A stretch of DNA of 64,000 bases from Puccinia triticina (GCF_026914185.1 NC_070571.1:2046001-2110000); one strand, 5' to 3'. Counted from the stretch's first letter, positions 31,301 to 43,454 are shown. Program-made: numbers and translations. Notes: a model not told the origin generated them from the letters alone.

Positions 31301-31446
31301 ACGCTGCTCGAGCCATATCGATCCTGGTGGTCCGCATCGGGATTTTCGACGGTTGCGCAGAGGGTCGAGAAGCGATGCGGGGCAGGCTGTCTGGAGCTGG
31401 AGACCAATGAAGCAGACAATGGGTTGGGGGTGCTACTGTTCTCCAT
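28396..31446 (-). CDS. STR3-ERG12: Cystathionine beta-lyase / mevalonate kinase fusion
   Basis: Four exons, 31446-31215, 31087-30238, 30159-28802, 28688-28396, all in phase, give 910 aa. Residues 1 to about 405 are a PLP-dependent cystathionine beta-lyase, which makes homocysteine for methionine. It has TRSGNPSRT, the PLP lysine about Lys221 in SGTKYLSGHHD, and a last part HASIDPAVRAARNL. After a linker of about 45 residues with no stop, residues 450-910 are a complete GHMP-family mevalonate kinase: APGKIILFGEHAVVYG, PIGAGLGSSASY (about 582), catalytic Asp about 643 (SGVDNT), TGAGGGG (about 799). The join lies inside exon 3, so it does not depend on a splice call. A separate kinase start at a linker Met cannot be excluded. 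Confidence 0.85.
31085..31125. repeat. (TG)n microsatellite at an intron acceptor
   Basis: On the plus strand TGTGTG...TGCGTGTG; on the coding strand it forms CACACA directly before the CAG acceptor (31088) of intron 1 of the lyase-kinase gene. It replaces the usual pyrimidine tract there. Confidence 0.85.
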
Positions 31447-32378
31447 CTTGGAAATTTTTCTTGCTCGCGGACTTGGTTCTCTCTTGCGGCTCTGCGTTGG
31501 GCGGGTGTTTTCCTTCGGTGCAGCGTTTTGAAAGGACCGGCGACCTTTTGAATATCGAAGGAGAGTTTGACTGTTCTCGACGGGGATGCACTTCGCGGGA
31601 CGAGGGCAAAGTCGTCATCGGACTCCGGTTTACACAATCTCACACATGCATCATGCGGCGCTTCGAAGCTCGCATGGGCGGATGAAACCTCGAAGAACTG
31701 CCCCAAATGATTTGATAAACCCACTCAACACAAACAGTTGAGCTTGCCATATTGGGCTGCTTCGTTCCAAGCACACGATCGGCGATTCCATGAGTATGTA
31801 GTCGGCCAGGCTCCTCGACAGAGCATCTCCTGTTGTTGCCTGACACGGTTTGGTAGATCCGGCGCTACATGTTATGTATCGCCTGGATACCCAGGCACCT
31901 GAACCCCAACTTCTTGACGCGGCTGGCAGTGCGGCATCGGCGCGTGCCATGTGGTGGTGCCGGCGGGACATAATCACGCTTTGAAATGGCCGGACAAAGG
32001 GCCATCTTGCCGCGCCCGGCTGTCCTCCTATCCTGGCCGCATGAATTGGTCAGAGTATACATCCACAAACTTATGAACTTCCTCGTTACCCGAGCCATTG
32101 TCGGAAATAAAATCGGCTCACCTGGTCCACCCGGCTCATCTCGAGCTGTTGGACAAAGTCTGGATAAGAGCAGTGAGGAGGCGCCGGACCCTGATGGGTC
32201 GACTTTTAGACTCATTGCGTCTGTAGGCATACCGACCCGGTAGTCCATGAAACCACCCAAGGGTCCGGCAGACCGCGTCCTACCGTGTACCAGAATCCCT
32301 CAGCAGTCAGCTGCCAGCCGCACCACCATCAGCGTCTGCGCAAATATCCAGTCATCCATCACAAGCCAACCGATCGCC
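31447..32378. promoter_or_regulatory. Divergent intergenic promoter region
   Basis: About 930 bp between the starts of the lyase-kinase gene (minus) and the ATPase gene (plus), so both promoters must lie here. No TATA box or operator is obvious. Open frames in it (for example minus 31865-32260) lack recognisable features. Confidence 0.5.
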
Positions 32379-33944
32379 ATGCTCTTTCGCACTTCCTGTT
32401 TCCATTCGCTTTGCAGCGGCAAGGGCCAGCGCGCACTCAAAACAGGACCGGTACTGTCGTGAATACATTTTGCCCCAAATTCATTGGCTCGAGTTGCACT
32501 AACCATCCAGGATAGCTTCTCACTTTCCAGATCGTTTCCTAGCGGAGGATCGGCACGCGCGTTCCACAACCAAGATCTTCCTCGCCATCCGTTCCCCTTT
32601 TATTACAGCCGACCTCAAGAAGAAAAAGAGCTTTTTCGTCGATTGAAAGAAAAGCCCCATCTTACGGTCTTGCAAGGACCCTCAGCTTGTGGAAAAATCG
32701 CACTTTCGCGACATGTCACAACCCAGCTTCGATCTGATGGCACCCCAGAGTTCCATCCGCTGACCATTGGTCTTTTGGCAGTGCATAAGGACCGGTTTCT
32801 CGACGCCTTTACGGACGGTATGAGTGGATCGGCGGCGGAGGAAAACGTATGGAAGTATGTATACAACAGGTTGAAGATTCGTAGCAACAACTCCTCTTTA
32901 GAGGCAGTCGGAATCGAATCTTACAAACAAACGGCAGCCGCGGTTTTCAAACAAGTGGAAAACCATCTCAAGCCATCATCGTTTTCCTACGAGGAAAGAA
33001 CCCCTGTACTAATCATCACAGAGGCAGATAAACTCAAAGGCATGGGTGACGAGGTACATCCCTTGCACACTGCGCGTTGACATGAAAGCATTATGTACTG
33101 ATAAGATCGCATTCAAGGCAATACGGGCTTTTCTTGACTTTGCCGTTCGAGTGACCGAAGAAGAAGCAAAAATGCACATCATTTTCACGTCGTCTGATTC
33201 GCTCTTTGTGAGTTGGCTCAAACAACGTATGTATCTCCAAGTTTTCATCATGAGCATTCCGTCTCAGAATCACACATAAATATGTTCACCATTATTCTCT
33301 CAATGACTCAGGTATCAATCCCGCCCACTTCTCGACGCTTGTTGTTGGTGACCTGTCCCGCCAGCAGGCACATGATTACTTCCTCCAAGTGGTCAAAAAC
33401 GATCGACAGCTTTCAGAAGAAGACAAAACTCTACTATCATCCGTGAAATTTGATATTCCTTTTAGGATAACCGGGGGAAGAATGTACATCATTAATAGAT
33501 ATGTCTCAGAAGTAAACAGTTCTGGTTATTTCGATGATCGTGCGTATGAAAGGTTCACCTAACCTGAACTCATGCAAACAGGAAGCTAATTGTTTTCACC
33601 CTTTCACTCCAGCTATGCGCTTTGGGGTTACAAGTAATGCATATTCCAGAATGACAGGTGAATTTGTTGGTGGTGCAAAAAAAACTTACGGCGGAGCAGA
33701 AGCTCTCACTGTTGGCCAGCTCCTAATCAATTCCCCTGGATATATACCCTACTCCACTCTGGTGGAAAAGCTGGGCAGGGAAGTTGTTGAAGAGATGCTG
33801 GAAAGAAACTTGCTTGATTTACGATCAAATTCAGACTTCTCCAGTGACCTGGTACCTTCTCCTACTGAACCAGTTTTAACCCCCACAAGTGAACCTAACC
33901 TACGCGCCATGGAAAAACTAGTAAAACAATTTCAGGAATATTAG
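32379..33944 (+). CDS. P-loop ATPase, archaeal ATPase_2-like, probable organelle targeting
   Basis: Five exons, 32379-32450, 32511-33053, 33106-33226, 33312-33539, 33613-33944, give 431 aa in phase. The first intron has a clear branch site, ACTAAC, 10 nt before its acceptor. The arginine/serine-rich N-terminus (MLFRTSCFHSLCSGKGQRAL) looks like a mitochondrial presequence. A Walker-A-like GPSACGKIA (about 80-88) lacks the usual Ser/Thr after Lys. Then come a Walker-B-like PVLIITEADKL (about 188), FTSSDSLFVSWL, VGDLSRQQAHDYF and ITGGRMYIIN, an order resembling the ATPase_2 (PF01637) group. The last intron could instead end at an earlier AG (33583). Function unknown; family assignment by motif order only. 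Confidence 0.7.
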
Positions 33945-34044
33945 AAGGTTAGAAAAGGAAGGTTACCAACATCATATCAATAAAATAACTTTCATTCTGG
34001 TGTGCTAACTCATAATATTCTTGTTATAGAATTAGTGCTATACG

Positions 34045-34501
34045 CAACGGTGGGCCAGCTACGCTAACCGTAGCGTTAGCGTAGCGGAATTCCGCTAAAT
34101 TTAAGCGTAGCGTTAGCGGATTGCGCCTTCTCTGCGCTAACGCTACGCGCAAAGGGTGCGCAGCTAATTTAGCTGTTAGCGTAGCGTTAGCGCAGATGCG
34201 CGCAATTGCGCTAACGCTACACACGCAGGGCGCAAAAGAGCGCGCGCTACGGTGCACCACAGTGCTTTTAGCTGAAAAAAAGGCCTTTCTTTCCGCTAAA
34301 AGCGCTGTAGCGCAGCGTAGTGACTGTAGCGGCGCGCTAACACTAACAAACAATTGGCGCCCTGTTAGCGCCGCTGAAACGCAGCGCAGCGTAGCGGCGC
34401 TAACAGCGCGCTAACGCTACTCAAAATGGGTGGGCGCTTTTTGCCGCTACGCTAACGCTAAGTGGCCCTGTAGCGTAGTGTAGCGTAGCGGCCCACCGTT
34501 G
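34045..34501. mobile_element. 457-bp hAT-like fold-back element
   Basis: Perfect 12-bp inverted ends CAACGGTGGGCC and flanking 7-bp repeats CTATACG (34038-34044, 34502-34508); an 8-bp GCTATACG reading is also possible. The interior is built almost wholly of GCTACGCTAACGCTAC-type units and their inverse, so it can fold at many registers. TIR and duplication length fit hAT; no coding capacity. Confidence 0.85.
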
Positions 34502-34508
34502 CTATACG

Positions 34509-36240
34509 GCTGTAAGCTGCATTAGTTCTGTTACATCCTACATGTTTTATTCTTGCTGCTTTCAATGGTTTTGATTTTTTTTCCTATCCAACTTGAACTT
34601 GGAATGAAGACAACCCTTTTCTTGTCAGAGGACACTCCTTAAATCCACTTTTGTGAACAAAACTCTAAATTCTAAAAAAAAAAAAAATTAACATCAGGAT
34701 TCAATTGAGAACACAAGGTGGATGCTTACAACAAAGGTCAGTATTTACCTCCTTCTGCCAGAATTTGTTCATGACAGGTACTTGACATCTATTTATCTTT
34801 TTAATTTTAATAAATTTGAAAATTCATTTGATAGTATGGATAGATAGTAAACAAGCTTTGTACACTGCAAGGCAAAATGTGGGAAATAATATCCAGCTTG
34901 AAGTCCAAGAAGGTTTGTGCTTTTAATGTTGTTGAATGATGATTTTTGAATCTAATTACATAGCCAATAACTCCCTATCTCATCCACTCAACTAAAATTG
35001 TGTAGAGATCAGCAACATGGTAATGAGCCATGTCAGAAGCAAAGTTGAAGAATTGAATCAACAGATTAAACATACTAGGAGGAGTAGCAAGAACTACTTA
35101 TCTTATTCATTCAATCCAAATATTTTAAACATTGGAAAAATGTTAAAGATCCATCAAAGAATGAGATCTGAAAAATTGGATCAACAGATTATAAAAAATT
35201 GGACCAGTAAGATTTCATTCTCCTAGCTTTCATTCAACTGATAAATTACTGAGAATTTTGACAAGGGTTGATTGATTATTCTCACCCAGATGGGGAATCT
35301 GAAGAAGATTTGATCAAGGAGTTAAGAAAAATCCTGGGAGATGAAAACAAAAATGGAGAGCAAGAAGGTTGGTGATATAAATCTCTGATTGTGAAAACAA
35401 GGGCCAGGGAACTGAACCTTCAAAATTTATGCAATAAATTAGTTGGAACAATCAACCAAGATATTTCTGATTTGGAAAAAGATGGTGTGCATCATTTTTT
35501 ATATATTTAACCGCAGGTGATAGTTAAGAATGTTTTCTAATATTCAATACTAATGACAAAAATTGATTAAAAATCCTTTAGGCAAAGGCAAGGAAGAAAA
35601 TCTTTTGAATTAGAAAGCAATTTTGGTACCATTCAGCACTCCCTCACCCCCCCCCCCCCCCCTCAAATCCCAGTGAATGATGTTTTCTCATCCAAGTAAA
35701 TTTCCTGACTGTTCATCCCATTCATCATAGTCATGCTAAAGAATCTAGGAATTGTACATATAATTTCCACTATTCTGAGACTTTCAAGCAACATCAAAGC
35801 ATATTAAGACCAAATTTTTCCTGGAGCTCTACAGTTTATCCTTTGAAATTTTTTCACAAGAGAAAAAAACTTCTAACAATAACAATAAGAAATAAATAAA
35901 TTGCTTATCTACAACATACATTTACAAGGTTATGAAAAGTGTAGTTCATTTTGGCCCATAAGGATGAGCACCTCACTAGACTGAATTTCTGAATCCCAAG
36001 GCTGTAAAATGCAACCTTCAAAACCTTTTCCAATCATAAGTAAATTCAGGGAGGGCCAGGATTAACACCAACCATCTGAAAGGGTTTTGAGAGGCATAGG
36101 GGCAGTGAGCTTTAGTGGAACAAGTCCAATATTGCCTGGGTATATGTATGTATATAGATGATTTATATGCATATGTGCTCCAAGCCATATCTCCGGTGTG
36201 GTGGTTGTTTGGCGTGGGGTGCCAAAGTGTCTGATAAGGT
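34509..36240. other. AT-rich stretch with possible exon relics
   Basis: No intact gene. Phase-like pieces near 35270-35390 (...SHPDGESEEDLIKELRKIL) and 35400-35485 (TRARELNLQNLCNKLVG...DISDLEKDG) have coding character and nearby GT/AG sites, but include a stop. A run of about 16 C at 35647-35662 may be a Copia polypurine tract on the minus strand. Confidence 0.35.
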
Positions 36241-38559
36241 TTGGGCGCGCGGCTGCGGCGGGGCATGAGGGCTCTGCAGGATCTTCAAGCGGCAGAGGCG
36301 GAGCGCATAGGCTGGGCGCAGAGCGTGAGGTCAAAGGCGGCAGAGCTGCGGCGTGCGGAGCGGAGCGGACTTGCTGAGTCCAGGCATTCCAGCGCGAACT
36401 ATCTAGAACAACGCGGCACTTGGGGGAAGCCGTGGCAGCTGGAGCGGGTTACGTCAGCAGACGTAGCTGGGGCGGAGGCGGCGTGTGGGATCCCAACACC
36501 GGAGGCTAGACAGGGGCGTGGATGATGGATGATTGGGGGTCGGGCGGCTGTCTACAGCAAGCAGTGGAGGCGCAAATGACAATGTGGGAGTGGAGGCATG
36601 TGCTGTGCGTGGGATGGGAGGAGGATTTCTATTTGTTATTTTCTTTTCTATTGGTTTATGACATGTGGTGGAGTTTTCTCATGGTTCATTTTTCTATGGT
36701 GAAGCAATGGAGAGTTGTCTATATGAGGGGAGGGTGTTTTCCCCCTGCAGGGGAACTCATCATGATCTTTTGATGGACCTTTTTTTATTATTATTGTTGC
36801 AGATTCTTACTTTACTGGCGGATATTGATTGCGGAGGAGTTTTATTATGGCTATCTTTTCTTTACGGTACTTTGAGCGGTGTTTTACAGACTTCTGCCTT
36901 CTTGTTTGAGTGTCTTATTATTATTATGATTGCTTTGCGGATACTTTACGTCTGCAGAGCTATGTTGATGCTCTTGCTATGCAGAGTTTGGAGTATCCCT
37001 TGACTACTCCGGATTATCTTGCGTAAAAGAAGGCCGCACCGGACATTTTGTCACGGTGGGACACTTCTTTCTACCACACTGGCCAAAATGATCCACCAGG
37101 TTAGGCGGAATAATCCCTCACAAGGAGCTCCCCTGGAGAAAAAATCCCTCATCCTTCAATTTATAAGGAGGCCCCTTTCCTGCCCATCTGATCTTTTTCC
37201 CCATCAGCCTACAGATGTTTGGTCACATATGGTAGTTTAGTCAGTAGTGTGGTCATTAGTGGTGTTAGTATTTAGTCCAAGTAGTGTGGGAGTGTAGTAG
37301 CAGTATTAGTGTGTCAGCAGTAGTAGATCAAAACAGATCTCAACAAAAAAATTGAGTTTAACAGCTTATCATCAACTGTAGAATATTTACATTAGCAATT
37401 GTGTGCAACAACAGCCTTGTAATAGAAGTATAACAAATCCAGTATATTGCCCACCTACGCAGAAGTTGAAGCAGATTTACTAGCTTATTGAATAAAGTGA
37501 TCTAGGTCTGATAGAGATTACTATATAAAAGTAAGATCTATCTTGGAATCAGCCATCTCTTTATAAATATTGACTGCAAGACTTATCATTTGGATAGTAT
37601 TATTAGAGGGGCAGGTCTTTTAAACCATCCATAAGTTGTTATAGCCTTTCAACCTATTAGCAATTTATTTCCCCCTCAGTGGATAGTTCACCAAATTATA
37701 TTCAGTGTCCCACAAGAGTCCCTACATCTGGTGTCCCAGGTTGCCGTAGGCGGTTGTCTCTCTAGTGAATCAGAACTTTATCCATCTTACTGCTCAAGTG
37801 TCACTAGACTTTTGTCTGTGAGCCTCAGTGTTCATCTTGCGTCCTGAAAGAGGGAGTCAAATAGCAAGATCCTCGCGTCTACTCAACGCAGAATTAATCA
37901 TTTGTATTTCTCTACACCCGGTTCATCAAACCTCCTCAAAAAATACATATTTAAATAAAAGTGCAAAAAGCGCCCACAATAAGGACAACAATGAGGAAAT
38001 ACATCAGCACAAAGAGAGGTGTTTAGAGGTGCGACCGCGCCGCCGGCCGATCGATCACTCTCGGGACGCGGGTGGGGGCGATAATGAAGACGGGTGTCCG
38101 TGATCTTGCCAAACAAAAGAGACATAACTAATACAAAATTCGTACAAACAGAACAAAGAGAGAGCGATAAATAGTGTTAAGTATTTAGTTTCAAAGTGGT
38201 ACGAACAACAACAAAAGGTAGTCTACATTGGTGTGCGAGATACGAATAAAGTACACGCGGAGATACTTATACAGAGAGCGCCGGCGGGTTCTTGGAGCGA
38301 CTTCTGGGTCTCTCGACGTATATGTGTACTGATATATGAAACGAGAAGAAGCACACATGAGGGTGTGTCTGCGATGGTCTTCTCAGGTTTCAACAACTTC
38401 GAAAGGCTTTTTTTGATAAGGAGTAGGACGTAGGAGAGAGAGAGAGAGAAAGGGATTTCAATGAGATGGTCCAAGTCGCCTTGCGATGGTTGGACACAGG
38501 TCATGGTTGTGTCGAGGCCACGAGGCACGCTATTCCGGCGAGAGAGAAGCGACGGTCGA
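36241..38559. other. Repeat debris and caleosin 3-prime flank, no supported gene
   Basis: GC-rich block 36241-36530, then T-rich sequence. Near 37020-37260 lies a TATA-like TTTATAAGG with LTR-like context, and near 37440-37690 possible retroelement relics with many stops. The stretch next to 38560 likely holds the 3-prime UTR of the caleosin gene. Confidence 0.35.
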
Positions 38560-40887
38560 CTAGGTTGACAGGTCATGGGCGACCAGGAACAGCAACTCGC
38601 CGTTGTAAACACCGTTGATCAATTCGTGCTTCACACACAGATCCGTCGGCCTGCATATGAAGGTAACCATCATCCAAAAAAAAACCCCCGCTTTTAGTTC
38701 GATCTGGGCGGGTTTTGGATCTGCGGCTGGGGACGCACCAGGTTAAGCTGAGAGCTATAAGCCAGCCCAGCACAAACTTGAGCCACCCAATCGGATCTGA
38801 ACAATTTTCGAAAAGAAATTTGTCAGGGAAGGGCGCAGCTGCATGTGGCTTGATGCGCCGGCCAAGGATGGGAAAAGCGGCCTACCAGTCATCTCGGCTA
38901 CGCCCATGTGCTCTTGGGTTTTCTTCCACAACGCCGCCGGACCCACTTTGTCCGGAGTATGGTCTTTATCTACATCTACACGAAGCAAAAAATCATAATA
39001 TTATTATTTCTTTGCAGAAGGGTCCAATGAAACTACAATTGTGAGCTTCTTACGCGATATGTCGTGCGGGTCGATCTGGAACAAAAATGGAGCAGGTTTC
39101 AGCGATTTTATTCAAGGAATTGATGGAGGAGAGGAATGTGGTCTCACGTTGATTGAGCTGGGGGAGGATTTGGAGAGATGGGGGCCTAGCGGCAATTGGC
39201 ATCTGCCCAAGACGTCGGGGAGGAGCCAGGAGCCCATTCCGATGAAGGGGGAGAAGAGGGCATGGAGGGCGAGGGTGGCAGCGGCGGCCCAGAGCAAGCC
39301 GAAGCCGAGGCGACGGAAAGCGCGCCAGGTGTCCAAGGGGTCCAACAAGCCATCCTGGTCCTGGTCGAAGTAGCTCAGATAGATCTGCAGGAGGTCCGGG
39401 TCCAGGTCGGCTGGCCGGGCGTTGAGGTGCTGGATGTCGACGATCGATTGGAGACAGCGTTGGGCGTGTTGGAAGCCCATCGAGTCCCGGTGTGGGTGGC
39501 GCGCGTCTTCGTCATGCGAGGCCGTACTGGACTGGTCTGATCCGGCTTCATCGGGCCCATCTGCCGCGCGTTGGTCGGCGGAGTGGCTGCTGGTACCGTT
39601 CGGGCGGCGGTGGCGCGGCTTCTTGACCATCCCGCCCCCGGGACCATCGTACAGCCTTTGTTGGGCATCAAAGTCGAACTGGTCGGCCGCCCCAGACATC
39701 TCGCGCCGGATCGATTTGTGCTTGGGGTGCACATCCCCGTGCTCCTCAGTCTCCTCAGGCCTGCTCTGCTTACGGTGGTTCTGGTGCCCACCAGCTTCGG
39801 GCCTCGGGGCATCCGCAGATGGGTCGGCCGCGGCCGCATTAGTAAACTTGACGTGTTTGGTGGGCTTTTTGTGAGAGTTTGGGAGGCTCTTCGAGAGGCC
39901 ATTCTCTGAGTTGGCTGAGGGCGTCTCAGGCTCCTTATGATCGCTAGATTTACTTTCGCTCGAATCCTTCGGTCTCCCGTTTTGGGGATGAGTGGGCTTC
40001 GATGCGATTTTCGCGGGGGCGGGATCATCCTCTGGATGTTGCTGTTGAGGAGCGGTGTCAGGTTCCTTATGATGTTCACTCGACTCTTTTGGTATCCCGT
40101 TTTGTGGATAAGTGGGCTCCGATGCCACTTTTTCTGGTGTGTGATCATCCTCTGGATTTTGGTGTTGATTTGCGGGCGGGGGGTCGTCTGAATGACTGTT
40201 GGTGGTGCTCGGCTTGTTGGAGGCCTGCTGACTCTTCTTGGACTCAGCTTTCGACTTGGCCGTTGGATCAGGATGGTTTTCGACATCAAGCTCCACAGAG
40301 CCTGGAACACGATGAGCTCCTGGGGTTTGCTTGGAATTTTGGTCTTTGGTAGACTTGTTAGGACGGCCAGTCTCGTTGGAGGTGTTCGAGTGGTGTTGGT
40401 CTAGTTCACGCGGACAGATGGGTGGGAAAGCAGTCAGGAGAGCTTTCCATGCGAGTGGAGTATAAAGGATGACTGGAGACATACTGGAGTTTGATTCAGG
40501 GCGGTTAACAGATCGCTCGGTCAGTGGAGCGAAGTCCGAGTTGCTGGCAGCACTCTTGACCGAAGACGGAAGCTCGTTGGCCTTGGCAGGCTGGTGATCG
40601 GATGAGTTCTTCTGCGCGCTGCCAGCAGCGGTCGATGCCTGTTTAGACGGTCGATTGGGAGGGTCTGAGTCTGCCGGCTGTTTATGGTCTGCTTGTGAGG
40701 GGCCATTGGAGGCGGGTTTGGAGGAGGGGGTAGGGGGAGTGCTGCGGTTGAGTTGGTTGGGAGTGCTCTGGGTGGAATGGTCAGCTGAGTTGAGCTTGGA
40801 TGGGCTGGGGCTGGGTGTGGTGGCAGTTCCCTGGTCTGGTTTAGCGCGACGCTTCTTGGTGTTGTTGGGCTTGCGCTTGGGAGGCAT
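38560..40887 (-). CDS. Caleosin-family protein with long disordered N-terminus
   Basis: Caleosins are calcium-binding lipid-droplet proteins, often with peroxygenase activity. Five exons, 40887-39148, 39075-39054, 38975-38886, 38796-38739, 38650-38560, give 666 aa; all phases fit. Residues 1-500 are disordered, rich in S/P/K/D/H, with two copies of a roughly 40-residue repeat (PEDD..P.K.AS.PT.PQNG). An EF-hand at about 507-519 (FDQDQDGLLDP) is followed by FRRLGFG and a hydrophobic segment. The later exons supply KVGPAALWKKTQEHM, DPIGWLKFVLGWL and ELINGVYNGELLF, matching the caleosin C-terminus. The heme-ligand His before the EF-hand is Tyr (LLQIYLSYFD), and exon 2 is only 22 nt. Confidence 0.85.
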
Positions 40888-41255
40888 CGTGGGGGATGGT
40901 GAGGGCGAAGATGTAAATAAATATGTATGGGGAGAAAGAAGATGGAGGAAGTTGGTTGTCTGGTCAGTCTGAGCAGTTGACCATCTGATCGGTAAAAAAA
41001 CAGAAAAACAGCTTGCTCCCCCGGACTACTTATCCGGACAACCCCATCCCATCCTGCATCCAGCTTTGTAATCAATTAATCCATTTAAAGACCTTTCTCG
41101 ATCGACCTCACGCGATTCTTGCAAAATCTGCAGTTCATATCAGAGCGGAGCCCCCCAAAAAAATCAAGATAAATGTTGTCTTTTCCGTAAAGCTTGGAGA
41201 ATTTCTCAAATTTTCTGTTTTTGTTGACCAAGGGAAATGCCATATTTTTCATATC
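40888..41255. promoter_or_regulatory. Caleosin upstream region
   Basis: 368 bp between the caleosin ATG (minus strand) and the target duplication of Gypsy-A. The retrotransposon therefore lies within 370 bp of the gene start. No clear core promoter motif was seen. Confidence 0.45.
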
Positions 41256-41713
41256 TGTGAGCCTGAGGTATTAGGGTTTTTCGGGGAACCGGGGATAACG
41301 GAAAACTACAGACGAGCTACCAGAATTTCCGGACCTGTTTTCAAGGTCTAGTATCCTTTTACAGTGTAACTTTGAAGATGTTTTGGTAATAGGCTTTGCG
41401 CGGGTGCAAGGTGGTTTGATTTGTAAATGAGATTGATTTCAAGTTTTGAAGAAGGCAATGATACAAAGATTTTGCCACGAGGAAAGGAGCTTCCTGGTGG
41501 CTACAAGGAATTATTTATAATCTAACAACCAGCGAGGAAATTTCCAGAAATGACTACAAAGCAAGGAGGATCATGAAAAACAGAAAGGAAAGGAAAAGTA
41601 AGGAAAATTCCACAAACAAGAGCGGCATGTTTCTCAAATGTTCATTGTCGAGAATGTCTTCAATGATCCTGGGAAACTTAAACAGAATAAACTTCAGTCA
41701 TCTGTTTGTTACA
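41256..41713 (-). repeat. Gypsy-A 3-prime LTR
   Basis: 458 bp, TG...CA, preceded by ATATC. Confidence 0.95.
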
Positions 41714-41729
41714 AAACATGCCTGACCTA

Positions 41730-42444
41730 TTAAGTCTTCTTTTTCTTGGGGTCCTGGGATTGACGCCATTGTGAGAGGTAATGCTGCAAAAAACGCTGGT
41801 AATAAGATGGTATATGGTCTTCAAAGACCCAAGTGTCTTCTCCCAGTGTAGCATTGCGCCAACGTAATAAGAAATCAAACTTACCTTTCACTTGACAAGC
41901 ATCCAAAATCTGGTATAATTTTGTCCAATCCACTATGCGCCCAGAATCATAATATGTATTTTTGACTCCTTCTAAAACTCCACGACCAGCGACCTGACTT
42001 GGAGGGTGATATTTTGCCAGAAGAGATACATTAAAGACCGGGTGCAACTTGGGGTACTCACATGCAATGTCCAATCTGACCGCGTTCTTGCCCACCATCT
42101 CAATGACTTTGAAGGGTCCAATATATCGGTAATCCAGCTTTGCATTGATCCGTCGGGTTTGAATAAACTTCTGAAGAAGTAAGACCAGATCGCCAGGTTG
42201 ATATTGAGTAGAAGGTTTCTTGTGTGCGTCATGATAAAGAGCTTGTCAACGTTTAGCTTGTGTTAGACATTCAATAGCCTTTTCCTGTATTTCTTGCAAG
42301 TCAACAATAAAATTGTCTAGTGAACGGATTCCTGAATTTTCTGTTAAGATACTAAACTTGGGATGAAATCCATTAGCAAAGAAAAATGGGGAGGTACCCA
42401 AAGACACAGAATCTAGATTATTAATAGAGAACTCAGCAATGTCC
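41730..42444 (-). pseudogene. Gypsy-A integrase C-terminus and chromodomain
   Basis: The continuation of Gypsy-A on the far side of Gypsy-B: DIAEFSINNLDSVSLG, then a frame break near 42240, then YIGPF-like sequence and a chromodomain (FDFLLRWRNATLGEDTWV) ending with a lysine-rich tail at 41730. Confidence 0.85.
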
Positions 42445-42449
42445 AATAT

Positions 42450-43417
42450 TGTGAGCCTGAGTCTCTATAGTGACAGCAGGACACAAGAAATGGGGGGGCA
42501 ATAGTTGGATTTCTTGGGATAAAGAAATTACAACTATAATAGAAAAAGAGAAAGAGAGAGAGAAACCAAGCAGGATAAGAAGGAAGAGAAGTACTAGGTT
42601 ATTCTAGTGGGAATGCACGTCCACTGGCAATGCTACTCTTCAGAAGAGTGCTGCTAATCTGTGCAAGAAGTGCTACAGCTTCCTCTCAGGAGGGTATCTG
42701 GATTAGATAAGTCTTAATCCAGCCACAGTTTTTTAGACTTCTCTCTGGACAGTCAAGGTTCTTAATGGGAAACCTGAGGGACAGCCCTGAACCTAGATTT
42801 TGAGGCAAAGGCCTGATGATAAGAAGGGACAGCCCTGTGATCAAGATGGAGGCAAAGGCCTATAGATATGGAGGGACAGCCCTGTGATCAAGGAGAAAGC
42901 AAAGCAAGAAGAAAAGGCAGATCCAGCAAGACACAGAGTTGTACCTCTGAGATAAACAAGGTTCAGTGAAAGAGGTTACTTACTGTCAATATCCTAGGCG
43001 CCTGTGACGGTAGGTATACTGGGAGTATAGTAGGCTCTTTGGTGGTGATCCTGGAGTTATCTGGGTGGTGGTTCTGGTGTGCTGAAGTCTGTGGATCCGC
43101 CTCAGGCAAGGGGGATCCTGACTACGAAAATTTTCACAGTTTGCTTATGTAATTTACATATGTACATGTGGTTTGGCGCGCCTAGTAGCGCTGACACGTC
43201 ACAACTGCGCAAGGGCGCTACAACTCAGTAACTCAGGGAAGGAGTATAGTTAAAATGAATTGGTAAGTTGTAACTAGGGTTAAAATTGCATGAGGAAACA
43301 GAATATGAAGTCAAAACAGGGATATCTCTTAAGATGAAAAAGATATAAAGTAATTTATATGTAACAAAGGTAGAACAGGCAGCTTTTAGGTCAGCTGTGA
43401 TGACTCTAAGGCTGACA
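42450..43417 (-). repeat. Gypsy-B 3-prime LTR
   Basis: 968 bp, preceded by AATAT. Contains CT-rich and GGGACAGCCCTG tandem units (near 42779, 42827 and 42872). Confidence 0.95.
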
Positions 43418-43454
43418 TTCCCTACCACAAAAAGGGTTGGATTTCTGTAAGAAA

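Noticed and set aside
31152..31724. 190-codon minus-strand ORF at the start of the lyase-kinase gene
   Set aside because: Out of frame with the conserved exon 1; shadow frame.
36241..36535. 94-codon plus-strand ORF in a GC-rich block
   Set aside because: Alanine/arginine-rich composition only, open on the other strand too; no support.
39375..40310. 311-codon minus-strand ORF inside the caleosin N-terminus
   Set aside because: It lies in a region of repeated low-complexity codons, where other frames stay open by composition; it has no domain, and the caleosin frame explains the sequence.
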